Below, one piece after another: positions 37,998 to 49,486 of a DNA stretch of 64,000 nt. The translations under genes and the position numbers were made by a program. The notes beneath the pieces were generated by a model. The model did no database searches. It saw nothing but the letters and a program-made list of their open reading frames with translations, and was not told the DNA's origin. Each line of letters starts with the position of its first letter. Position 1 is the stretch's first letter. Source of the stretch: Homarus americanus (taxonomy: Eukaryota; Arthropoda; Malacostraca; Decapoda; Nephropidae); assembly GCF_018991925.1 (NCBI RefSeq), contig NW_024727654.1, positions 549,501 to 613,500 on the forward strand, written 5' to 3'.

Positions 37998-38830
37998 CTC
38001 TAACTAGCCTGGTGGCTGTTGGATAGAGAGATAAATAGATGTTTATTCTGTAAAATCGCCAAGTAAGTTTACACGTTGAATATTTCTCGTAAGTGAAGGT
38101 ATAATAATGTACAGTACCTTATTGGTTCACTTACATTGCATTACAAACATTACGTTCAAGGACTCGTTACCTCATCTATATTCACTAAGCAACTCTTAGA
38201 AAATAAAAGATAATTGGAGAAACACTCACATTGTTATTATTTTTTGTCTAATGTTAAATGGACGTATATAGTTAAGGTTAGTATAAATTTGAGTTATTTT
38301 TTAATATTATTTTTGTTGTTTTAAGTGAACCAGTGACATCTTTAGGAATATTCATCGTACCAACTTTGTGTGTTGACTTATTCACGACGAGAAATAACAA
38401 GAGGAAAGCAACAACGTTCCTCTCAGTGAAAATGGAAATGAGATTTAGTTAAGATAAGGTGTTTGCGCTCTTTGAATCTCTTATTATTGTGATCATTATG
38501 TCCTCGGTCATAATTTATATTTGTAGTTACTGTGTATGCGAACGCCATTGTGACGCCGTACTATTCGGTCTTACAAGTCAAAGGAATAAATTTCCTTAAG
38601 AACCTTTGAGAATCTGTTCTCTATACCTAAACAAAATCTTATTGATTATGAGTATATTTAAATTACAAGAGGTGTGTGGGTTAAAGATGTTCATTAATTA
38701 ACGTATTTCCAAATAAAGCTTCAAGTACATTATTACTCATTATCAGGACGGTGTTACGTTTATCTTCGACTGAACTTAATTGATTCAATAAACGTGATGT
38801 TGATGTTATAATAAAAATGATGATTATACT
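37998..38830. other. Intergenic AT-rich DNA
   Basis: Nothing recognised between the 20-bp VNTR and the LINE remnant; no exon supported. Confidence 0.4.
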
Positions 38831-38867
38831 ACTACTACTACTACTTTATTTTTATTTTTAACGTAGC

Positions 38868-39960
38868 CTCCAGCCTCCCCCGATAGCCACACCTTCGCCG
38901 CCATTTTATTACCTTGAAATTAAATATCCTAATACATAAGTAGCTATCCTCGCTGTGTTGAGTTAGTTGAGCCGCAGATCTATGGGGCATTCAGTGGTTG
39001 TTGCCTCATAGTCAATATCTGCAGCTGTTGTCGGCTTTGGGGCCGATGCTCTTGTTCCCCTGAGGCAGAGCAAAGCAGACTTTAGGAGAGAGGACAGTCG
39101 ACATCTCATCCAGGCTGTAACATAACTTCTGGGCTGCTGCTTCTGTTCGGGTAGGTAGCACTTCCGCGAGTCTGGCGTAGAAGCATCTTGCACTTGGTCC
39201 CATCCCACCAGAGGTTGTGAACACTAGGGGAGTGAAGCTGCCTTGATCAACGTTCTGAATTCTCTCCCCATATGCCCTTATCTTGTCGTTCTCGTTCCTC
39301 CACGGTGCAGCATCGAGAGCTAGGTTACGGTGACATGCGGCCATGGGATAAAAAATCCTGATGTCGAAGAAGGCTCGCTGTCCCCGGGTCCAGAATCCTC
39401 GAGCACTGACGTCAACACGGGCTTCGTTAGATGTGTTTGAAGTCCTATATTGGAAATTCTCACCGTCCAAGGGAAGGAGGGTCGGTTCTACCCTGACATC
39501 CCGGCAGATTTCCTTCAACATATTTGCTGTGAGATCCCTTACCTCGTCATGCCTCATGCATATGAAGCCCCCCTTCTTGCAGACCATGGCGTGATCGACG
39601 TCATAGGAAGAGCCACACACGCATTGGGAGGGCAAACCTTCTACTGGCCAACCGTACCTTAGAGCAATGGCATCTGTAAATTCTTGTTTATTGAGACTGA
39701 AACCATTTGTCTTTATCGGTAACGTAGTTAACCAGTTCGAGGCGCCTGCCTCCTGCGTTACAGCGACTTTTTTTTTTTCAAATTCTCTGGTACTTGCAGC
39801 AACAGTTGCTGCAACTTATCACTTTGGCCGTGCTGTCGTAATGGACCGTTGAATCTTGTTTACTTCACTGGTATCCACCTCACCTGTTGCATTCTGAGCT
39901 ATTATGTGGTCAGTGAGGGCTGCCGTGAGCTTAACTGAGTTTTGATGTTCGGTGGCAGCA
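38868..39960 (-). pseudogene. LINE-type element 3' half with broken C-terminal ORF
   Basis: On the minus strand the text runs ASNWLTTLPIKTNGFSLNKQ, ALRYGWPVEGLPSQCVCG, DHAMVCKKGGFICMRHDEVR, ARVDVSARGFW, RAFFDIRIF and TTSGGMGPSARCFYARLAEV. I recognise this as the recurrent domain downstream of reverse transcriptase in retroelements of many aquatic invertebrates. Its CxC...DH...C cluster suggests metal binding. Near 39120 a frameshift moves the frame to AWMRCRLSSLLKSALLCLRG, and the text ends DLRLN. Another break lies near 39780. The reverse transcriptase itself is not present, and the superfamily name is left open. A second, shorter copy lies at 22631-22811. Confidence 0.75.
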
Positions 39961-39961
39961 A

Positions 39962-39962
39962 T

Positions 39963-39998
<36 letters not shown>

Positions 39999-40021
39999 AT
40001 AATAATAATAATAATAATAAT
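39962..40021. repeat. (TAC)n(TAA)n compound microsatellite
   Basis: A TAC run passes directly into a TAA run; it borders the 5' side of the LINE remnant. A related (ACT)n run at 38830-38848 borders the other side. Confidence 0.9.
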
Positions 40022-40129
40022 AACTTATAAGGGATAAATAAACCAAGAATATGAACTCATACTACTATTCGATATTTAAAAAAAAAAACGAACTCCTACA
40101 CGTCAGCCTACCAAGGCAACTATTCTTAC

Positions 40130-40871
40130 ATATTCTTATCACTTATCGGTGACATTAGACGTAACCTTATCACGTGTGAACTGACAGCTCAAGCTGGACC
40201 AGTACACCTTATCGTTCTTATCAAGACATTCACACTCAACCTAACCGGATATGAAGGGCAGCCAAGCTTTATAATTTGCCTTACATATTGACCTATTATC
40301 CAATGTTGAAGTTCTGATAGAGCAAATGTTTATTAAGCGAAAATGCTTTAAAACTGCAGTTGCTGTTATCGTAAAGCGAACGACTTTATTCAAGTTATAG
40401 CACATCAACACCGCTACTTTACAGTATATCAGCCGTGAATACTTCGAGAAAAATTTGATTGTAAATCCGATGTTTTCAGAGTGAGGAGATAATCTATGGC
40501 GATAACGAGGACTGAGGAGTGTGTGGTGGAGGTCACGGTGGTGGTTGCGGTAGTGAGGTGAGTGGCATCGCCTGAGGCCGCCGTGTATGGCTGGAGGTGG
40601 TGAGAGCACTAGACCTCCCTCGCTCCTGCTAAGGTGCGCTGCGTTAAACTTCAACTGTGCTAATAAGAAAATCAACTAATGCCCTCATATCTCGAAAAAA
40701 CAACAACTAATTTGTGGATCAGTGAATTTATAGTGAAGAACTTATATAAAAACTCCTCTTTTGTGATTGAAGAAAAATTATCCAACTAATTCTGTTACAT
40801 CAAGTTACGAGGAAATATTTTTTGGAAGTAGCTGTGCAAGTATATCCAAGCTGGCTCTTTCAGATCCCACA
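40130..40871 (+). promoter_or_regulatory. G-alpha upstream region with candidate TATA box
   Basis: TATATAAAA at 40743-40751 lies about 120 bp before the ATG, and the 17-mer shared with Rab27 lies at 40616-40632. An in-frame TGA at 40764-40766 closes the frame upstream, so translation starts at 40872. The GC-richer stretch 40480-40640 fits a promoter. No transcript start is demonstrated. Confidence 0.35.
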
Positions 40872-43800
40872 ATGGTGTTCTGTGGTGTAGATCACGGGAG
40901 GAGACAGAGTAAAGAGCTGGAGAAGAAGATTTCTACATGGATGAAGGAGTACACGAAAGCTATCAAAATTTTGTTATTAGGTGAGTCCGATTTTAAAGGA
41001 TTTTTTTTATCGTGTAAGTTTTGAGGATTTATTTTAAGGGAATTAAATTTTTGTGGGTTTTTATTCAATAGTATTTAAAATGTTGTGGATTATGTTTTTA
41101 TTTTATTTTAAAAGAATGAATATTTTAAGTATATATATCTTCTCAAGTTAAAAAGATTATAAGTAATGTTCCACAATATTAAATAATATTTTAAGGATTT
41201 TCTCCATTAGTGACAAAGGCATCACTTTTGAAACAAATATTTTTTTTTCCATTTTCTCCTACGATTTTCATTTCAGAATTCGATATTGTATAGTTATCTA
41301 AACACGTAAAGGTTCATTTCAATCTCCAAACATTAAAAAAATATCTCACGTGAAAACAGACGTACTGTAGGTAAGATAAAGCTACACACAGACAGGCATA
41401 ACGGGTAATAAAGATAAACACTAACATATATAAGACATAAAACTTATCGAAACGTAAAGTATTATTTTAGGCATTAATATTACTGTTAGATAATTACTAA
41501 CATAAAATATATATCAACAAATTATTTTAACCCCAGCAGATAATACATATTTTTTTTTCACGGCAAGAAGACAAATATCATCTTTAAAACAAAGAGTTTG
41601 GAAAATTTTCTACTGATGAAGAGGAAATTCTCCCCCCCCGTTGACGGAGAAGAGTGGGAAACTTATAAGAATTTCCAGGAGTTCTGTCCACTCGGCTTCC
41701 TCCTCTTCCCAGCTCTAAGCACTCGAGGGAGTGAATATGCCGACTGTCAACACAGCCCAGAGTCCTCCATCGATTGTGTTGCCCGGGTGTTGTGCCGACA
41801 CACTGTTCTCACCGACACATACAGTAGAGGGCCCGACCAAGGCCACCTAGAACTCTTCTAGGTGGCCCGACCCTGTGACGTGTAGATTCTAAACAAAATG
41901 ATCTACTGTAAACAAGATGGTGAAACCGTTATTTCTACAGCCTAACCTAACCCTACCAAAACTATTGTAACTTATATATTAAGAACTTTAGGACAGGTTA
42001 AAGGCTGTTAAGGTCAGGTTAAAGGCATGCACTGGCCCCTGCACTAGTGTTGGTCAAGTCTGGTCTTGAAACAGCTGTGACATAGTGGGGCGGGTGTATG
42101 CTAGCTCCAGGTATGGTCACTCGACTGTCTAGTGTCCTCTGAGATGTTTATAGACTTCAATTAAGTCACCCCTTGCCTGTCTATATTATACTCTATGGCT
42201 AGGCAGTTGCAGGCGCTCTAATCTCTCGGGGTAGCTAAGGTGCGTGGTGGCCCTACTTTGGACATTTTCAATCAACTGACAGTCCTTAGCATATCTCGGG
42301 GATCAGGTGGGTTGACAGTACTCCAGGCGGGGAAGCATCTCACTAGCTTAGTTGCTTAATTCACCTTCTTCTCACAATGGCCCGAGAGCTTCAGTTCGTA
42401 GTCAACATACACACCCGGGTCTTTTTCACATTTGGTCTCTATTAAAGCAGTTTCTTCATCCCGTTGGGACATGTGATACAACCCCTTAATCTTAGCAGCC
42501 ATTTCTTCAACCATTCCTGAAGTTGACAGCGATTTTTCTGTAGCTCTTCAAAGTCCGTTTAGTTATTAGCTTCCCTGAATAACTTGGAATCTGCCCTTTT
42601 GTGCCATGTCTGAAGTCCTAAGGCCCTCAGCTTACTTGAGTTATCGAGATGACATAGTTCAGGAATCATTTTAATCGTTCTGTGTCGTACATGTAACTGC
42701 ATTAACGTTAATTAAACTGAGATTAGGTAGTTAGCATAGATACGTGTGGTCGAGATAGGTATAGTTAGGTAGATTACGAATTATCACCAAGTTTCCTGGT
42801 GTATGTGTGTGTGTGTAACAGTCCAGTACTTGATTTAAAGCGACCATTTACACACATATATCGGTTCAGTATAGACTACCAGTAAGCTCACCAGACAAGT
42901 GTTAATACGCACACACCATATTATTTACTGAGTGGGTAAGCCGTCACTGAGGCCTAAGTACACACACACACACACACACGTAACCTGTATTCTTTTACGG
43001 TAATACATAATACTGAAGAAGTTTGGGGAGTTGATCCAAAGTGGTGGTGAGAGATAAATTAATATATTTTGTTGTAAATAAAGAACTTTTGCTCACTTTA
43101 AAATACAATAGATACAAAATTTCGAAAAGCAGGTGTCCCTATGATTGGTCAATACCGTCCATACGTCACTGTTATTGGTTGATAGGGTCCATGTATCACT
43201 GTGATTGGCCAATACCGTCTATGCGTCACTGTTATTGGTTGATAGGGTCCAAGTCTCAGTGTCATTGCTGTGATTGGTCAGTACCGTCCATGTTATACTG
43301 TGATTGGTTGATAGGGAATTCGGACACTTACTTTTTCATCCAACAAATTTTGCGAGGTTAAGTTAGGTTAGGTTAGGTTAGGTTAGGTTAAGATGATAGG
43401 CTAGGGTAAATTAGAACGTAACTTAGGTTAGTTTAGCTTAGGTTAGGTTAGGTTAAGATGATAGGTTAGGGTAAATTAAAACGTAACTCAGGTTAGTTTA
43501 GGTCAAGTTAAACTAGGTCACAATAAGTTTGGTCAAGTAGGTGAGGTTAATAAAGTTTATATTCAATACTCTACGTAGCTGAAACTTATTTACGAGTACT
43601 ACCTAATGAATACCTGCCACATACACCTGTACACCCTTAATTGTACCCCCCACCTACACCCTCTCCCCACGGTGTCACATTCATTAACGTCTAAAAAACA
43701 TATATTAATTTTCCTAAGTGCGTGTGTAAGTATATAGTAAGATAAGCAACTCCAACTCACAGCTTATGATGGACACTCCTAGCAGCTCACTCCTGTTGCC

Positions 43801-46800
43801 ATCTCAGGATCCTGTATTTTTTTCTTTTTAGCTTTGATATTCACCTACAGAGCAGTCTTATAGAGTTTGTTTACAGAGCCTTCCTACAGAGCAGTCTTAC
43901 CGAGCAGTCTTACAGAGCAGTCTTATAGAGTTTGTTTACAGAGCCTTCCTACCGAGCAGTCTTACAGAGCAGTCTTATAGAGTTTGTTTACAGAGCCTTC
44001 CTACAGAGCAATCTTACAGAGCACAATAATGTAGTATATAGCAGGGGATTTAAACAGTCTATTGTATCGCCGTAAACAGTAATCTCTTTTGATGTAGTTA
44101 TGGCCACAAATACTTGCTGTTATCTGTGTGCGCGCGCATGTGTGTGTGTGTTTTACTTTACTATATACTTTCCATCATGTGTTATATATGTGTACCATTA
44201 TATATGTAACCAACATGTGTCTGGTCATGTATTCTAACACATTTACGACAAGTTACACGTTACATCAGGAGTGTTGTTACCTGATATGTGTTGGAGGGAC
44301 TTTTAAACCATCCTTCCTTCCTTCCTTCCCATAGGTGCAGGAGAGTCAGGCAAGACCACCATTATCAAACAGATGAAGATTTTACACATCAGTGGCTTCT
44401 CACCTGAGTAAGTGATGCATCCTATGTCATTATTGTGTTACCTGTCCTCTCGACCCGAATGAACCCCTTCCCCCCCTTAGTGAATTTCAGCAATATTTAT
44501 TAAACATTTTGTAATATAAAAAAAAAACTAACCTGGAATTGAGGGTAAAATCTGCAGGTCATGATTTATCAGCGTGTAAGATTACGAGTGAAATCGGGTC
44601 AAAGTGGCAGATTATGGGTCGAATCGGATTATGTCGATATCGTAGTCTGGCTAATGAGACGACCATTTCCTCCAATAGGAATGAATAGTTAAACCAATCA
44701 TTACCATAACTTTGATCAGCCAAGTAGAGTAAATAATAATAATAATAATAATAATAATGGTAACGAAAAAATAAATGATACTACTACTACTACTACTAAC
44801 TACTACACATTGTACCAATATTAATAATAAAAATAATAATAATAATAATCACAAAATTTACCATCCCACACCATCCCACCCCACCATCCTACACCCCACC
44901 ATCCTACACCCCACCATCCTACACCCCCACCATCCCACCACCCCAACCATCCTACACCCACCATCCCACACCCACCACCATCCTACACCCCACACCCACC
45001 ATCCCATCCCCACCCATCCCACCCCACCATCCCACACCCCACCATCTCTACACCCACCATCCTACACCCCACCACCATCCTACACCCACCATCCTACACC
45101 ACTCACCATCCTACATCCCACCCCATCCCACCCCACCATCCTACACCCCACCATCCCACCCACCACCATCCCACACCCCACCATCCCACCCCCACCATCC
45201 CACACCCACCATCATCCCACACCCCATCCCACACCCCACCATCCCACACCCACCCACCATCCCACACCCCACCATCCCACACACCCCACCATCCCACACC
45301 CCACCATCCCCACACCCCACCATTCCACACCCCACCACATCCCACACCCACCACCATCCCACCCCCACCACATACCCCATCCCACACCCACCACCATCCT
45401 ACACCCCACCATCCCACACCCCACCATCCTGACACCCACCACCATCCTACACCCCTACCATCCCACACCCACCACCATCCTACACCCCACCATCCCACAC
45501 CCCTACCCATCCCCACACCAACCATCATCCCACACCCCACCATCCCACCCCACCATCCCACCCCAACCATCCCACCCCCACATCCCACCCACCATCCCAC
45601 ACCCACCATCCCACACCCCATCCTGCACCCAACCATCCCACACCCCACCATCCTACACCCCATCCCACCCCATCCCACACCCACCACCAATCCCACACCC
45701 CACCATCCCACAATCTACCCTCACCATCCCACACCCACCATCCCAACCCCCAACACCCCACCACCATCATCCTACACCCCACCATCCTACACCCCACCAT
45801 CCCCACACTCTACCATCCTACACCCCACCATCCCACACCCACCACCATCCTACACCCTGCACCATATCCCACACCCACCACCATCCCACAACCCCAACCA
45901 TCCCTGCATCCCACACCACCATCCCCACCATCCTGCACCCCACCATCCCACCCACCACCATCCCACACCCCACCATCTACACCCCACCACCATCCCACAC
46001 CCCATCCCACAACCCACCATCCCACACCCACCATCCTAACCTCACATCATCCCACACCCCACCATCCCACACCCCACCCATCCTAACCCCACCATCCCAC
46101 ACCCCCACCATCCACACCCACCACCATCCTACACCCCTACCATCCCACAACCACCATCCTCCATCCCCACCATCCTACACCCCCACCATCCCACACCCAC
46201 CACCATCCCACACCCCCACCATCCCACACCCCACCCATCCCACCCACCCACCATCCCACACCCCTACCCATCCCACACCCACCACCATCCCACACCCCAC
46301 CATCCCACACACACCCCACCATCCCACACCCCTACCATCCCACACCCACCACCATCCCACACCCAACCCATCCTACACCCACCACATCCCACACCCCACC
46401 ATCCTACACCCACCACCATCCTACACCCATGCCATCCCTCACCCCCACCATCCCACACCACCACCACTCTACACCCCACCATCCTACACCCCACCATCCC
46501 ACACCCCACCATCCTACACCCTACCATCCTACACCACCATCCCACACCCCCACCTCATCCCACCATTCCCCACACACCCCACCATCCCACACCCACCACT
46601 TCCACACCCACCATCCTACACCCCACCATCCCACACCCACCACCATCCTGCCCACCATCCCACACCCCTACCATCCTACACCCCTACCATCCCACACCCA
46701 CCACCATCCCACACCCCCCACCATCCCACACCCACCACCATCCTACACCCCTACCATCCTACACCACCACCATCCCACACCCCCACCATCCTCACCCACC

Positions 46801-47708
46801 ATCCCACACCCACCACCATCCTACACCCACCACCATCCTACAGAGAGAAGAAGGAGAGGCACAGGACCGCTGCAACATCCTAGAGGGCATTACCACCTCA
46901 CCAGGAACTTAGATGAGCTCGGGATTGCTAGCCAGCGGCGATAACTGCCCTCCAAGGATTATGTCCTTAGCATCGATCCTGAGGACTTTCCATTCCTGAG
47001 TGAGGAGAGGGGGTGAGGGGGGTAAGGTGAGAGAGGGGAGAGGAGAGGGGGAGGGTGGAGGAGGAGGATGGGAGGGGAGGTGGTTGGGTGAGGTATTGTG
47101 AGGGAAGGATTGAGGTAGTGGATGAGGAAGGGTGGATGAGGGAGGAGGGTAAGGAAGGGGAGAAGGTTGAGGGAGAGAGGAAGGAGACAGAGGGTGAGGA
47201 GTGTGGACCTTGACCCCACACTGCACACCTCCTGAGTAAAAGACTAGACACTTTCCTACCACCACACTGCCACCACCACCACCACCACCACACCACCATC
47301 ACCAACCACCACCACCACTCCACCACCACCACCACCTACCACCACCACCACCACCATATCACCCCACCAACCATCACCGCCACCACCACCACCACCACCA
47401 TACCTACCACCACCACCACCACACATCACCCCACCACCACCACTACCACCATTATTACCCCACCACCACATCACCACCCACCACCACCACTACCACCATT
47501 ATTATCACCCTTACCACTATCACCACCACCACAACCACAACTACTACTACCACCATTACCACCACTACTATCACTACCACCACCACCACCACCTGTACCT
47601 GAACCACACACACACACACACACACCTGCTGATGACGGCACCTAGGCTGTTTACCTGGCCAGAGACTCTCCCAGGTGAGCATGTTAAAGTTCACCCTTAA
47701 TTAGATAC

Positions 47709-47744
<36 letters not shown>

Positions 47745-49451
47745 CTAGGTGGGAGTTATCTGTAATAAGTAACCCTCCATCCTGCCCTCCTCCCTGACCT
47801 CCATCCTCCCTGTCCTCCATCCTGCCTTCCATCCTGCCATACTGTAAACATCATTAGTCTGAGATAACGTTACATCACCTCTCTATCTCCTCACGACAGA
47901 GTTCTAATGCAATTTCGACTCCATTAATAGCTCCACCTTGTCACTCCTACATCGCTAATGACACCATCTTGAGTTCGGGGTTACCAAAATATTATAAACT
48001 TCTGATCCTTTGAGAATCTTAAGTCGTATAACCTAAACCTATGGTCTTGAAAGGTTTTTTTTTGTCAGATAGTTTATGATTTATGCTTCCAGGTTTAGGT
48101 GTTCAGTTAGAGAGGACTGTGGGGACGGTGAGTTAGGTTAATGTTTGTTTCAGTTGTTGATTGGTTTATGTTAGATATTTCAAAACTAGTCAGTGTTTGT
48201 GATTGGTTGATTGGTATTTGGTGCCCTTTTAGGAATCTAGTCCATGTTTGTGATTGGTTGATTGGTATTCAGTTTGTGATTGGTTGATTGGTATTTGGTG
48301 CCCTTTTAGGAATCTAGTCCAAGTTTGTGATTGGTTAATTAGTTTCTGTTGATTTTTTGAAGACTTAGTCAGTGTCTGTGATTGGCTAATTAGTATCTAG
48401 TACTTTAATGAAAACAAATGACTGTTTAATTACCATTCTGATGTCTGGTACCTTGGAAAGAGGAGTCAATTGTCCATATTCTGTTGTTTGTTTTATCTTC
48501 AATTGCTGTTTTCACTCGATTTCTTTTTTACACAGGAGTTCTATGACCACACGTTACGGCTATGGAGAGACGCAGGGATCCAGGAAGTATATTCACAACA
48601 ACACAGGTTTCAGCTAATAGACTGTACCAAATAGTAAGTCTAAGTGAAATATACATAATGTCTTAAAATCGGGTGAAGTCTAGTGTCTATGAGGGATTAT
48701 ATTATGTATAACTCTGAGATCAGTTGTGAAGCAGTGAAGGTAGAGTCTCAATTTTAATTATGACGCTATTTTAGGGATATTTAACGTTAACAAATTAGTA
48801 AAGTTACGTTTTTTTTATTCACCAAGTAACTGAGACAATATTCACCTGGCGAGAGGGACATATGGTGACTCAAACTCTCACGGAACTCCACTATCTGGGC
48901 TGGATTTACATGGTCTAATTTTAACCCCAGAGATAAGTGGATTATATAAGTGGATTAAATAAGTGGATTAAATAAGAGGATTAAATACTATTATAACTTT
49001 TTCTCTCCCGTAATTGTGAGTTAAGAGACCTCCATAACGGACGATTAATTGACATTCAGTTAGAGAGAGAGAGAGAGAGAGAGTTAACAAAGGCTAGCTG
49101 TTTACACGATACACTGATTACCATAACAATATGATGAGTGATGAACCAGGCTCTTGTTGTGTACCCTGTGGTGGGGGGGGGGGGAAGGGGGATGGGAGGA
49201 GGAGAGGGGAGGGGAGGAGGTGAGGGGGCTCTAGAGGATTCTTATTCGTTTAAAAAAAAACCCTCAAAACAATAACACAAACCACAGACTTAATTAAAAT
49301 AGTCTCATGGTAAATAAAACGTCATTTTTTAACATCCTGAGTGTACCAAATTAAAATAATTCTCTATAATTAAGGAAAAAAAAAATATCTTACGATCCTC
49401 TGGGAATCTATGCTGTGTACGTGTGTATGTATGTATGGATGAACGTTATAC

Positions 49452-49486
<35 letters not shown>

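Noticed and set aside
40767..40871. Longer G-alpha N terminus beginning about 35 codons upstream
   Set aside because: No ATG in that stretch and a TGA directly before it; the ATG at 40872 has a strong context and gives a normal G-alpha length.
44858..46840. CRISPR-like array from regular repeats
   Set aside because: Units are contiguous with no unique spacers, and the genome is eukaryotic.
44775..46883. 702-codon plus-strand open frame rich in Pro, Thr, His and Ser
   Set aside because: It is a direct reading of the C-rich minisatellite; all three frames and the opposite strand are similarly open and no domain is present.
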